Source of the DNA: Symsagittifera roscoffensis
Taxonomy: Eukaryota; Xenacoelomorpha; Acoela; Convolutidae
Reading direction: 5' to 3'
Assembly (NCBI RefSeq): GCF_963678635.1
Contig: NC_087069.1
Span: forward strand, 9,186,633-9,250,632
Length of the DNA stretch: 64,000 bases
Shown here: positions 11,374-23,569 of the stretch, piece after piece
Layout: the number at the start of each line of letters is the position of its first letter
Numbering within the stretch: the first letter of the stretch is position 1
The notes under the pieces: generated by a model
What the model was told of the DNA's origin: nothing
Database searches by the model: none
What the model saw: the letters and a program-made list of their open reading frames with translations, nothing else
Position numbers and translations under genes: made by a program

Positions 11374-11885
11374 GTTACTTTTTGTAATTGGTTGTTTTTT
11401 TTGTAATTGATTACGTTTTGTAAGTGGTTGTTTTTTGTAATTGGTTGTTTTTTGTAATTTATTGCGTTTTGTAATTGGTTGTGTGTTGTAATTGGTTACT
11501 TTTTGTAATTGGTTGCTTTTTGTAATTGGTTGCTTTTTTAATTGGTTACGTGTTGTAATTGGTTATTTTTTGTAATTGGAATACTTTTTGTAATTGGTTG
11601 CTTTTTGTAATTGGTTGTTTTTTTTTGTAATTGATTACGTTTTGTAATTGGTTGTTTTTTGTAATTGGTTGTTTTTTGTAATTTGTTGCGTTTTGTAATT
11701 GGTTGTTTTTGTAATTCGTTGCTTTTTGTAATTCGTTGCGTGTTTAATTGGTTACTTTTTGTAATTGGTTGCTTTTTTAATTGGTTACGTGTTGTAATTG
11801 GTTATTTTTTGTAATTGGAATACTTTTTGTAATTGGTTGCTTTTTGTAATTGGTTACGTGTTGTAATTGGTTACTTTTCGTAATT
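11374..11885. repeat. GTAATTGG minisatellite, array 1
   Basis: About 30 degenerate units of roughly 16 bases, TTTTTGTAATTGGTTG, with variants TTACGTGTTGTAATTGG and GGAATACTTTTTGTAA. The order of variants repeats, pointing to higher-order structure. Confidence 0.85.
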
Positions 11886-12428
11886 GTTGTTCCGACTTTC
11901 GATACGAAAGTAACGGAATATTTGTGCTCGGGGTCGGTTTTTTTTTCTTCAGACAAATTTCGACTTTTTAACTAGCCATTTTTGACGGAATTTTTTTTAT
12001 ATCATTCTAAAGGTATTGTTGTCCTGAGCTCAAATTTGACAAGATATTTCACCTGTGATCGTTTTCGTAAAGTTATGAGGTTTTAAAGGCTGCCATTTTG
12101 GCCATTTTGACCAATTTGGGACAATTAACGCGCGATATAATTCGAGCTATAAACGCGTAAGCGCAAATTTAATCCGTCTTAGAAATCTTTCCAAATTGGT
12201 TGAACGAAGCTTATTTATCACAATTGATTTGTTACAAGGTACGAAATCTATCCTTTTGTACTTTATATGGCGTGATGGGGGATGATTTTAATTAAAAAAA
12301 TATCAAATTTTAGAATTTTTTTTTCATTTTGATTTATTTCATTTAATTTTTTTTGTTAATACTGCTCCTTAAACCTTAAAAGGCAGTCGGAACATTCAGG
12401 GCTTCGCCCTGATACAAGCAGTCTTGTT
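11886..12428 (+). repeat. E repeat, full copy (unit A, second)
   Basis: As the copy at 10525 but with 3' hairpin CAGGGC-TTC-GCCCTG, fully paired. Begins the second 1.36-kb sub-unit (E, exon-like block, GTAATTGG array). Confidence 0.75.
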
Positions 12429-12556
12429 AAATTTTGAAATGAAACAAAAAAGCTTAATTTTTTGGCCTATTTTGTTGATAAAAAATATTTTTTTATCTTT
12501 CAGAAGTTGTTTCTATTTTTTGAATATAAACGATAATTAGTTTTTTCAATTTTCAG

Positions 12557-12661
12557 AAAACCCCTCCGTGCTCGACCTGTTGTCGACCTTGCCGAACTCA
12601 TAGTTTCACTCAGCCAGACTTATTCATCGAATTCCGTTTGTGGCAGCTCGAGCTACTTTCG
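12557..12661 (+). other. 105-bp exon-like block, copy 2
   Basis: Same acceptor and donor as at 11192. It differs by GAATTCCG for GAATTCGG, which changes Gly to Arg in the Cys-rich frame. Confidence 0.35.
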
Positions 12662-12735
12662 GTATCCTTTAACTCGGTATTTTTTTACTCATGCAATGGG
12701 AAACTTTTGACTCTAACGGCTTTTTTAAACCAAGA

Positions 12736-13232
12736 ACAGTTACTTTTTGTAATTGGTTGTTTTTTTTTGTAATTGATTACGTTTTGTAATTGGTTGTTTT
12801 TTGTAATTGGTTGTTTTTTGTAATTTGTTGCGTTTTGTAATTGGTTGTGTGTTGTAATTGGTTACTTTTTGTATTTGGTTGCTTTTTGTAATTGGTTGCT
12901 TTTTTAATTGGTTACGTGTTGTAATTGGTTATTTTTTGTAATTGGAATACTTTTTGTAATTGGTTGTTTTTTTTGTAATTGATTACGTTTTGTAATTGGT
13001 TGTTTTTTGTAATTGGTTGTTTTTTGTAATTTGTTGCGTTTTGTAATTGGTTGTTTTTGTAATTCGTTGCTTTTTGTAATTCGTTGCGTGTTTAATTGGT
13101 TACTTTTTGTAATTGGTTGCTTTTTTAATTGGTTACGTGTTGTAATTGGTTATTTTTTGTAATTGGAATACTTTTTGTAATTAGTTGCTTTTTGTAATTG
13201 GTTACGTGTTGTAATTGGTTACTTTTCGTAAT
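12736..13232. repeat. GTAATTGG minisatellite, array 2
   Basis: Same unit and variant order as array 1, slightly shorter, followed directly by the next E copy. Confidence 0.85.
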
Positions 13233-13763
13233 TGTTGTTCCGACTTTCGATACGAAAGTAACGGAATATTTGTGCTCGGGGTGGGTTTTTTTTTCTTCAG
13301 ACAAATTTCGACTTTTTAACTAGCCATTTTTGACGGAATTTTTTTTATATCATTCTAAAGGTATTGTTGTCCTGAGCTCAAATTTGAAAAGAAATTTTTA
13401 CCTGTGATCATTTTTGTAAAGTTACGGGGGTTTAAAAATTGGCATTTTGGCCAATTTGGGACATTTAACGCGCGATATATTTCGCGATATTAACGCGTGA
13501 GCGGAGAGTTAATCCGTCTTAGAAATTGTTCCAAATTGGTTGAAAGAAGCTTATTTGCAATAATTGATTTGTTACAAGGAGCGAGATCTATCCTTTTGTA
13601 CTTTATATGGCGTGTGGGGGGATGGTTTTCATAAATATTTTAAATTTTAGGAAATTTTTTTTCATTTTGTTTTATTTCATTTGATTTTTCCATGTTATTG
13701 CTCCATAGACCATAAGAGGCAGTCGGAACATTCAGGGCCTCGCCCTGATACGAGCAATCTTGT
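13233..13763 (+). repeat. E repeat, diverged full copy (unit A, third)
   Basis: Begins TTGTTGTTCCGACTTTCGAT. The middle differs from the two copies before it (TTCGCGATATTAACGCGTGA). The 3' hairpin is CAGGGC-CTC-GCCCTG: stem kept, loop changed. It closes the E-array block. Confidence 0.75.
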
Positions 13764-14870
13764 TTTTTTTGTAATTGGTTTTCACGACCTATAATTACAT
13801 CTCAAAAATAAATTTAAATGATGAAACAGTTGCAAAGAGACATCTAAATGGACCACGTCACATAGTTTTTAAAAACTCATTTTCATAATTATCAATTCGA
13901 GAAATTACAGTTTTTATTAAAAGGCAGAAATACATATTTATTTGTTAAAATCGCATCATCGTTATCAGCTAAAGATGTTTATTCAAATCTTCAAGAATAT
14001 AGTTTCATGAAATAAGTTGATATCAAGAAATTTGTAATGATCTATTTGTTTTTAATCTGATCACAACTTGAGAGCATTGAACACAAAAAGACATCCTATC
14101 ACGATCAGCTGGAAGTTGGATTTCATTTGAAGCTTGCTGGCGCCATATTTGAGACACGATACGTAATCTGTGTACCAAATTTTGTATACACATTTGTTGC
14201 TTTCGTAGTAAGCTGAAACGTTGGAAAAGTGGCAGAAATATTGATTGAAACAGAATTGCAGATTCCTATTCTAAAACGATATACAAAAGCTGGAAAACAC
14301 TCAAGATTTATGGAAACTGAAACTTTTTGAACGTTTTTAGTTTTTCAGATTTGCGGCGAAAATATATATGGACCTTTAAGTCCCTTTAAAATCTTCAAGA
14401 AGAATTGCTGTTTTTTGTCAAATCCAACCCAATTTGAGAAAACTAGATCAAATAAGGAAATATAAAATTGACGGGAATTCTGAAAAATAAAATTGTTGTT
14501 TCTTCGCATCATTTACAATACATCAATACATAACACATCAAAAACAAATCGCAAAAAAAATCAAGTTTGTTTGTGAACATCTGTTATAATCTTTGCCTGA
14601 AACAAAGTCAAAACGCTTTTAGTTAGTGTTTTTACTTCAATCAGTGACTCTTGAAAACAACTTGCGATAATTCAAAATTAGAAATCATCAACTGCTGAGA
14701 ATTTTTTTTTCGGGTAAAAAATCTAAATTAGCTATCGAGGAACACGTATTCAAGGTGCTGATTATCTTCAATTAACCTTACCTGACACATATTTAACTAT
14801 AAATATATAAATATATTGATTCTACTCTAATAGCAAATTTGTCGTAGTTCGTTATCAACACTTTTTAAGA
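13764..14870. other. No gene seen (end of unit A)
   Basis: AT-rich, no supported frame. Repeated at 22206-23313. Confidence 0.5.
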
Positions 14871-15270
14871 AATTTGAGGTCAGGACAACAATAATTTTTG
14901 AATGATAAAAATAAAAAACGTCAAAAATGGCCAGTTAAAAAATCAAAATATGTCAGGAGGAAAAAACACCACGAGCAAAAACAATCGGTCATTTTTTCCA
15001 AAATAGTCTAAACGATAAGCCAATCAAAAGTGCGCAGAGTACATATTCCAGATTCCAGTTGAAAGTTGTCTGTGACTATCCTTATGTTACATAATTGTTA
15101 CATAGTATCTCTTTCCTCCTCCCTTCACCTCGCAAGAGCATCAATTTTTTAGTGTAACGAGTGTTTCTGTAAAGTTAACTATGCATACCAAATACTTTTA
15201 TCATTTTCTATTTAGTCCGCATGCCAGTTTTGTAACATTTGGACACTGTAAACAGAAAACGTATCGATAA

Positions 15271-15345
15271 AAACTTGCGGGCTGGGGTCGGGATTACGAG
15301 AAAGAGCTCGGTAGAGAAATTGCGTATTTTCAGCTGGCTTATATG
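15271..15345 (+). other. Possible upstream PAS exon end, copy 2
   Basis: Identical to 6839-6913, with the same in-frame stop just before it and the same GTAGCTG after it. Weak candidate. Confidence 0.2.
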
Positions 15346-16570
15346 GTAGCTGTTAGAAACTTTGAAACTGATGTTCTACATGGCTGTTAGTAAAACTTTA
15401 AAAAAAAAACAAGTTCTTCTTAGATTTGTTGCTGGGACTGAAGATGGATATATTTGCACCGTGCCAATCACTGGTAAACTTGCCGAGCATAGTTGGGGAC
15501 TCCTTCGAATACAGTGTCAACATGGTAATTTAACAGTTTCAAGTTTATGAAACAATTATGCACAAGAGCACCGCGTTGAGCATACCACAAAAAGTTTCCC
15601 TATCTTAAAAGTTTTATAGGCTTTGTCCTACAATTCAAAAAAACTGGAAAAATGATTGTGAATGTGATTTTATCTCGCAATAACGGACAAAAATCAATTT
15701 AGCAAAATTTTTTTGTTAATCAATTTTTGCATGTAAAACTCAATATATATATATATATATATATATTCAACTTTGACGAATCAAGTCATAAAGCTGTGGA
15801 CGCGTGGTTTGTGGGATTCAAGTATATATCCACAACTTTCTAGTTACCAGCAATTCTTAAGTTAGTGGGTTTTTCAGTAAACAGGTGCAGCGAAACGAAC
15901 CAAATGGACTCTGAGTTTCTGTTACTGTACTCTGCGTCGGCGGAGAATAATCAAATTAGTTATAAGAAAAAGATATGAAAAAAAAGCATGCAAAAGCATT
16001 TTCAATTTTTTAATTGCAAAAATAGTTTCCTATCCAACAACTTTTTTGTAAGAAAACTCCGTTTTCTAAAATTTTATCATAAAAAAGTCCTTATCTTGTA
16101 ATCTACTTAGAGCTTAGTTTTTTAAGAAGTTTTAAGATTCCCATAAGAAAAATTCATAAAAGAAAATTTCTTTTGGTCAACCTGGGCAATGAATGTAGCT
16201 TAAATAAATCATCTTTCAGGTTGGGTATCACTAGTCTGTCTAACTTAAAAGCTATAACAGTAAAATAACAGAAACAAAATTTTTTGAGATTAATTTTTGT
16301 TGTTCAACTATATGACTCTTTAGAACCATACGATTTTTAGTTAAATCAATACAAAAAATCGGCAAATTAAATTTGATTCAGTTTTATTGCAGTTTGATTA
16401 ATCAAAGTATTTTTTTTTCGATGGAGGTTTTTTTCGAATCTTACCAAGTTGATCATTTTGTTATATAAATTTTTAAAATTGCAAAAGCGAAAAATTTTTG
16501 AAGCAAAAAATTTTAAGCAAAATATATTTTGATGAATCAAAAAGCATAACTGACCATTGGTACATTTTAG

Positions 16571-18846
16571 GTGCTCGATGGATTCTTGGTTGTTCTAGGA
16601 GTGGACTCAAAAATTCTTTTCATCTCTGAAAACGCTGCAACTTGCTTGGGGCTTTCACAGGTAGTTTTCTAGATATATTGTTAATATCTATTCTGAAAAC
16701 CACGAAATTCAAAAAAGTTATATGCATCAAATTTTTAATCAAATTTCGACTTTCGAACAATCATTTTTAGGGGTTTTTGTTTCTATTTGCTGCAAAACAT
16801 TTTTTACCGCTAAGCTTAACTTTAGAATTGTATTTAAGTTGCATTTTTTTTAATAATGTTTTAATGATTCGAAAAAAAAACTTCGAGAAATATAAGGGGC
16901 GACTTTATTTTTTTAACGTGTAAATCGAGAACTAGTCGGACGATTTAAACATATCGAACTTTTTTGAGATAATTATTTTTTTTTGTATCCCGTACTGGAG
17001 TTTCATGGATAAAAACCGATCATATTGGATTTTTGTTGTCAGTCTCCTTAAAAATCAAAGATAATCGTTAGAATCCCAACATCCAAAAATCCGTTAAAAT
17101 CATTTATAAACAATTATAATGAATAAAAATCATTTTTTTGTTATCTATTCTAAAAAAAATCAAATACAGCGCAGTATTTTCAAAACTCTATAGTTGTTTT
17201 TGACTTGATACAGGTTAGACACCAAACACGAGTCGATTTGGCCTAAAATATACCTATCTTTTTTCAACTTGTTTGGTCGCAAATTTTCTCACAATTTTAA
17301 AGTTTCTCGTTTTTGTTTCTTTTTTGCTTTTTTTTCTTTTTTCTTACCTCTCTTTGTCGTCCTTTGTCGACCCCCCCCCCAGTATACACCTCACCCCCAC
17401 TTCTACATTTACCCATCACCAGCTTGCATCTCATCGTTTACATTCCAATCCCTCCACCCCTTTACTCAGCCCCGTTTACTGCCCCAAGTGGAGGGGGATA
17501 AACATGAGGGGGTAAACTGGGGGAGGGGGTATTTGTATTTGGTGGGAGATCTAAATGGGTGGGAGGGGGGGGGGGGTGTAAATTGGTAAAATGGGGGGGG
17601 GGGAAATGTGGTGGGGTAAATGATGGGAGGGGTGAAAAGGGGGATGAGTGGTAGGAGGATTGAACGGGCGTTATGAAATTGAGTAGGCTTAGATAATTTG
17701 AGTATGCCATGAGTATAAAGAATTTAAAACCTTTTCCAGCAATTTTGTAAAAAATATAAAGGTTATTTTGCACTATAGTCAATTATGATGGATTTCGAAA
17801 TGAATATAATGCATGATAATGGATTGTGTTCTTGCGACAAAATCTATTATAAATACAAAATAATCGATTTCATGGTCTAATTTATCAACAACAAAGGATT
17901 ATAAAGACAATGTTTTAGACAACATGCTTTTATTATAATCAATTTTTATCATGAAACTCCTGTGCGGAACCACTATGCTACAATGCAAAAATATCTCAAA
18001 TTGTGCCTTGATTGGGCACAAAATAAAAAAAAACAGACAAACACGGTCGAAATTTTTTCCTCAGATGATCATATTCAAAACATAGATGGCTTGGGTTGCG
18101 GCTGTCGAAAAAAATCGAGCCTGAGTCGAGAGGGATAAAAGATACTAATTGTTGGCCGAATCGTTTAAAAACATATATTGAACACGTCGAACAAATCGAA
18201 CATATCGAACACACGGGTTTTTGATGCAGGTTGAAATGATTGGAAATTCAATCCTTGAGTACCTCCACGCAGACGATGTTGAAGAGATGAACAAACAATT
18301 GAACTTTCGTGTTTCTTCTGATTTGACTTCTGCCGAATATCAAAGTTCAAGTGGTGATTCAGAAACAGTTCAAAACCATCCGATTTTAAATCGTGATCAA
18401 AATTGCCATACAAGTGAGATGTTTCTGTTTTGTTTGTAAATTTGAAACCAAAAAAAATCCAATTTTCTTTGGTCTAAAGGGCACATAGTTTTCATACTTT
18501 TGTTAAACTTATTCAAAGTTCAAATACGTTTAGTTTGTCTTTTTTAGGCGGTGATACTTCTGTGCTCACAGTGCGAATGAAATGTGTGTTGGCAAAAAGA
18601 AACGCAGGGTTAACTTTCAACGGATACAAGGTATTGATATTTCGAATGTTTAAACTTGGTCGAGTTCCGGGATTTTTATACGGACTCGGAGCGTCACGGC
18701 ATACCATTTCCAGACCCGAAATGCATACACTGGACGGGATTTTTAGCAACAAAAGTCTGGGAAAAATATTTTTGAATTATGAACAATGTAGAGTTTCGGA
18801 AACTGATGTAAAAGAAAATATAGCTAATAATGACTCGTGGCATTGA
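16571..18846 (+). CDS. Partial SIM/Trachealess-type bHLH-PAS gene, copy 2
   Basis: Exons 16571-16660, 18230-18413 and 18548-18846, equivalent to those of copy 1 with the same splice sites and phases. All three frames are intact. Near the C-terminus this copy reads LGKIFLNYEQC where copy 1 has LGKTFLNYEQC. Ile fits the hydrophobic pattern at the start of PAS-B better, so copy 2 may be the ancestral form. As in copy 1, the protein stops (NNDSWH) shortly after PAS-B begins and no bHLH is visible. Because the copies are tandem, upstream bHLH exons would have to lie left of unit A or be missing. Confidence 0.7.
17371..17650. repeat. C-run then G-rich intron block, copy 2
   Basis: Counterpart of 8940-9232, with 10 C in place of 15 and G-runs of 12 and 11 in place of 10 and 13. 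Most visible differences between units A and B cluster in such runs. Confidence 0.7.
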
Positions 18847-18951
18847 AAAGACATAAGAGAAGCAGAAAACTTGTATCAGGAGAAAACTTGGTAGTTTTTA
18901 CTGTTTCTTATGCTTTTTATAAAAACAATCAATTAATGAAAAAATATTTAT

Positions 18952-19489
18952 TGTTCCGACTTTCGATACGAAAGTAACGGAATATTTGTGCTCGGGGTGG
19001 GTTTTTTTCTTCAGACAAATTTCGACTTCTTAACTAGCCATTTTTGACGGAATTTTTTTAATAACATTCAAAAGGTATTGTTGTCCTGAGCTCAAATTTG
19101 ACAAGATATTTCACCTGTGATCGTTTTCGTAAAGTTATGAGGTTTTAAAGGCTGCCATTTTGGCCATTTTGACCAATTTGGGACAAAAACGCGCGATATA
19201 ATTCGAGCTATAAACGCGTAAGCGCAAATTTAATCCGTCTTAGAAATCTTTCCAAATTGGTTGAACGAAGCTTATTTATCACAATTGATTTGTTACAAGG
19301 AACGAAATCTATCCTTTTGTACTTTATATGGCGTGATGGGGGATGATTTTCATTAAAAAAATATCAAATTTTAGAATTTTTTTTTCATTTTGATTCATTT
19401 CATTTAATTTTTTTTGTTAATACTGCTCCTTAAACCTTAAAAGGCAGTCGGAACATTCAAGGCTTCGCCTTGATACAAGCAGTCTTGTT
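18952..19489 (+). repeat. E repeat, full copy (unit B, first)
   Basis: Counterpart of 10525. Its 3' hairpin is CAAGGC-TTC-GCCTTG, so the G-T pair of the unit A copy is a full A-T pair here. Confidence 0.75.
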
Positions 19490-19617
19490 AAATTTTGAAA
19501 TGAAACAAAAAAGCTTAATTTTTTGGCCTATTTTGTTGATAAAAAATATTTTCTTATCTTTCAGAAGTTGTTTCTATTTTTTGAATATAAACGATAATTA
19601 GTTTTTTCAATTTTCAG

Positions 19618-19722
19618 AAAACCCCTCCGTGCTCGACCTGTTGTCGACCTTGCCGAACTCATAGTTTCACTCAGCCAGACTTATTCATCGAATTCGGTTT
19701 GTGGCAGCTCGAGCTACTTTCG
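19618..19722 (+). other. 105-bp exon-like block, copy 3
   Basis: Counterpart of 11192-11296. Confidence 0.35.
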
Positions 19723-19797
19723 GTATCCTTTAACTCGGTATTTTTTTACTCATGCAATGGGAAACTTTTGACTCTAACGGCTTTTTTAAACCAAGAA

Positions 19798-20310
19798 CAG
19801 TTACTTTTTGTAATTGGTTGTTTTTTTTGTAATTGATTACGTTTTGTAAGTGGTTGTTTTTTTGTAATTGGTTGTTTTTTGTAATTTATTGCGTTTTGTA
19901 ATTGGTTGTGTGTTGTAATTGGTTACTTTTTGTAATTGGTTGCTTTTTGTAATTGGTTGCTTTTTTAATTGGTTACGTGTTGTAATTGGTTATTTTTTGT
20001 AATTTGAATACTTTTTGTAATTGGTTGCTTTTTGTAATTGGTTGTTTTTTTTGTAATTGATTACGTTTTGTAATTGGTTGTTTTTTGTAATTGGTTGTTT
20101 TTTGTAATTTGTTGCGTTTTGTAATTGGTTGTTTTTGTAATTCGTTGCTTTTTGTAATTCGTTGCGTGTTTAATTGGTTACTTTTTGTAATTGGTTGCTT
20201 TTTTAATTGGTTACGTGTTGTAATTGGTTATTTTTTGTAATTGGAATACTTTTTGTAATTGGTTGCTTTTTGTAATTGGTTACGTGTTGTAATTGGTTAC
20301 TTTTCGTAAT
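19798..20310. repeat. GTAATTGG minisatellite, array 3
   Basis: Counterpart of array 1, with small changes in T-run length. Confidence 0.85.
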
Positions 20311-20853
20311 TGTTGTTCCGACTTTCGATACGAAAGTAACGGAATATTTGTGCTCGGGGTCGGTTTTTTTTTCTTCAGACAAATTTCGACTTTTTAACTA
20401 GCCATTTTTGACGGAATTTTTTTTATATCATTCTAAAGGTATTGTTGTCCTGAGCTCAAATTTGACAAGATATTTCACCTGTGATCGTTTTCGTAAAGTT
20501 ATGAGGTTTTAAAGGCTGCCATTTTGGCCATTTTGACCAATTTGGGACAATTAACGCGCGATATAATTCGAGCTATAAACGCGTAAGCGCAAATTTATTC
20601 GTCTTAGAAATCTTTCCAAATTGGTTGAACGAAGCTTATTTATCACAATTGATTTGTTACAAGGTACGAAATCTATCCTTTTGTACTTTATATGGCGTGA
20701 TGGGGGATGATTTTAATTAAAAAAATATCAAATTTTAGAATTTTTTTTTCATTTTGATTTATTTCATTTAATTTTTTTTGTTAATACTGCTCCTTAAACC
20801 TTAAAAGGCAGTCGGAACATTCAGGGCTTCGCCCTGATACAAGCAGTCTTGTT
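20311..20853 (+). repeat. E repeat, full copy (unit B, second)
   Basis: Counterpart of 11886. Hairpin CAGGGC-TTC-GCCCTG fully paired. Confidence 0.75.
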
Positions 20854-20981
20854 AAATTTTGAAATGAAACAAAAAAGCTTAATTTTTTGGCCTATTTTGT
20901 TGATAAAAAATATTTTTTTATCTTTCAGAAGTTGTTTCTATTTTTTGAATATAAACGATAATTAGTTTTTTCAATTTTCAG

Positions 20982-21086
20982 AAAACCCCTCCGTGCTCGA
21001 CCTGTTGTCGACCTTGCCGAACTCATAGTTTCACTCAGCCAGACTTATTCATCGAATTCCGTTTGTGGCAGCTCGAGCTACTTTCG
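20982..21086 (+). other. 105-bp exon-like block, copy 4
   Basis: Counterpart of 12557-12661, including the GAATTCCG variant. Confidence 0.35.
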
Positions 21087-21163
21087 GTATCCTTTAACTC
21101 GGTATTTTTTTACTCATGCAATGGGAAACTTTTGACTCTAACGGCTTTTTTAAACCAAGAACA

Positions 21164-21673
21164 GTTACTTTTTGTAATTGGTTGTTTTTTTTGTAATTGA
21201 TTACGTTTTGTAATTGGTTGTTTTTTGTAATTGGTTGTTTTTTGTAATTTGTTGCGTTTTGTAATTGGTTGTGTGTTGTAATTGGTTACTTTTTGTAATT
21301 GGTTGCTTTTTGTAATTGGTTGCTTTTTTAATTGGTTACGTGTTGTAATTGGTTATTTTTTGTAATTGGAATACTTTTTGTAATTGGTTGCTTTTTGTAA
21401 TTGGTTGTTTTTTTTGTAATTGATTACGTTTTGTAATTGGTTGTTTTTTGTAATTGGTTGTTTTTTGTAATTTGTTGCGTTTTGTAATTGGTTGTTTTTG
21501 TAATTCGTTGCTTTTTGTAATTCGTTGCGTGTTTAATTGGTTACTTTTTGTAATTGGTTGCTTTTTTAATTGGTTACGTGTTGTAATTGGTTATTTTTTG
21601 TAATTGGAATACTTTTTGTAATTAGTTGCTTTTTGTAATTGGTTACGTGTTGTAATTGGTTACTTTTCGTAAT
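21164..21673. repeat. GTAATTGG minisatellite, array 4
   Basis: Counterpart of array 2 with one extra internal unit. Confidence 0.85.
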
Positions 21674-22205
21674 TGTTGTTCCGACTTTCGATACGAAAGT
21701 AACGGAATATTTGTGCTCGGGGTGGGTTTTTTTTTCTTCAGACAAATTTCGACTTTTTAACTAGCCATTTTTGACGGAATTTTTTTTATATCATTCTAAA
21801 GGTATTGTTGTCCTGAGCTCAAATTTGAAAAGAAATTTTTACCTGTGATCATTTTTGTAAAGTTACGGGGGTTTAAAGATTGGCATTTTGGCCAATTTGG
21901 GACATTTAACGCGCGATATATTTCGCGATATTAACGCGTGAGCGGAGAGTTAATCCGTCTTAGAAATTGTTCCAAATTGGTTGAAAGAAGCTCATTTGCA
22001 ATAATTGATTTGTTACAAGGAGCGAGATCTATCCTTTTGTACTTTATATGGCGTGTGGGGGGATGGTTTTCATAAATATTTTAAATTTTAGGAAATTTTT
22101 TTTCATTTTGTTTTATTTCATTTGATTTTTCCATGTTATTGCTCCATAGACCATAAGAGGCAGTCGGAACATTCAGGGCCTCGCCCTGATACGAGCAATC
22201 TTGTT
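21674..22205 (+). repeat. E repeat, diverged full copy (unit B, third)
   Basis: Counterpart of 13233, with the same CAGGGC-CTC-GCCCTG end. Confidence 0.75.
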
Positions 22206-23569
22206 TTTTTTGTAATTGGTTTTCACGACCTATAATTACATCTCAAAAATAAATTTAAATGATGAAACAGTTGCAAAGAGACATCTAAATGGACCACGTC
22301 ACATAGTTTTTAAAAACTCATTTTCATAATTATCAATTCGAGAAATTACAGTTTTTATTAAAAGGCAGAAATACATATTTATTTGTTAAAATCGCATCAT
22401 CGTTATCAGCTAAAGATGTTTATTCAAATCTTCAAGAATATAGTTTCATGAAATAAGTTGATATCAAGCAATTTGTAATGATCTATTTGTTTTTAATCTG
22501 ATCACAACTTGAGAGCATTGAACACAAAAAGACATCCTATCACGATCAGCTGGAAGTTGGATTTCATTTGAAGCTTGCTGGCGCCATATTTGAGACACGA
22601 TACGTAATCTGTGTACCAAATTTTGTATACACATTTGTTGCTTTCGTAGTAAGCTGAAACGTTGGAAAAGTGGCAGAAATATTGATTGAAACAGAATTGC
22701 AGATTCCTATTCTAAAACGATATACAAAAGCTGGAAAACACTCAAGATTTATGGAAACTGAAACTTTTTGAACGTTTTTAGTTTTTCAGATTTGCGGCGA
22801 AAATATATATGGACCTTTAAGTCCCTTTAAAATCTTCAAGAAGAATTGCTGTTTTTTGTCAAATCCAACCCAATTTGAGAAAACTAGATCAAATAAGGAA
22901 ATATAAAATTGACGGGAATTCTGAAAAATAAAATTGTTGTTTCTTCGCATCATTTACAATACATCAATACATAACACATCAAAAACAAATCGCAAAAAAA
23001 ATCAAGTTTGTTTGTGAACATCTGTTATAATCTTTGCCTGAAACAAAGTCAAAACGCTTTTAGTTAGTGTTTTTACTTCAATCAGTGACTCTTGAAAACA
23101 ACTTGCGATAATTCAAAATTAGAAATCATCAACTGCTGAGAATTTTTTTTTCGGGTAAAAAATCTAAATTAGCTATCGAGGAACACGTATTCAAGGTGCT
23201 GATTATCTTCAATTAACCTTACCTGACACATATTTAACTATAAATCTATAAATATATTGATTCTACTCTAATAGCAAATTTGTCGTAGTTCGTTATCAAC
23301 ACTTTTTAAGAAATGTCGATTTTAATTTAGCAAAGTTAGTGAAAAATTAAGCCAACTTTTCATAAGCTGATTTTACGAGGAGGTAGTGAAGACTCGGAAT
23401 AGGCAACAAACCATAACAGGCGGAAACTCGTGAAAGATGACAGATTGTAACTTGTAACAAGCCCTATTGTAACAGCTGGTTCCGATTGTAAACGAAGCAG
23501 AGCGAAGCGAAGCAAGCAGTCGCAGTTGCCAATCTTTTTTCTCAAGTGTCGCCTGCTATGAATGGTTAA
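22206..23569. other. No gene seen (end of unit B and unique flank)
   Basis: Up to 23313 this repeats 13764-14870. After that comes unique DNA including a small GAAGCAGAGCGAAGCGAAGC patch at about 23493. No supported frame. Confidence 0.45.

Larger units (their letters stand above)
6439..14870. repeat. 8.43-kb tandem duplication, unit A
   Basis: Everything from AAATTTGAGGTCAGGACAAC at 6439 reappears from 14871 at a constant offset of about 8432 bases, in the same orientation. Unit A ends CTTTTTAAGAAAT and runs straight into the start of unit B. Differences are few: homopolymer lengths, single-base changes and small indels. The left flank (TTTTTAAAT), junction (TTAAGAAAT) and right flank (AAGAAATGTCG) share AAAT, which fits a microhomology-mediated event. 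It contains PAS exons, three E copies and two GTAATTGG arrays. An assembly artefact joining two haplotypes is the main alternative. Confidence 0.9.
14871..23313. repeat. 8.43-kb tandem duplication, unit B
   Basis: Second copy of 6439-14870, about 9 bases longer. It leaves the repeat at AAGAAAT, after which unique sequence (GTCGATTTTAATTTAGC) begins. One coding difference is visible in the PAS exon: the codon at about 18767 is ATA (Ile) where unit A has ACA (Thr). Confidence 0.9.

Noticed and set aside
11374-11885. GTAATTGG array as a CRISPR-like array
   Set aside because: No unique spacers; the units are contiguous and degenerate.
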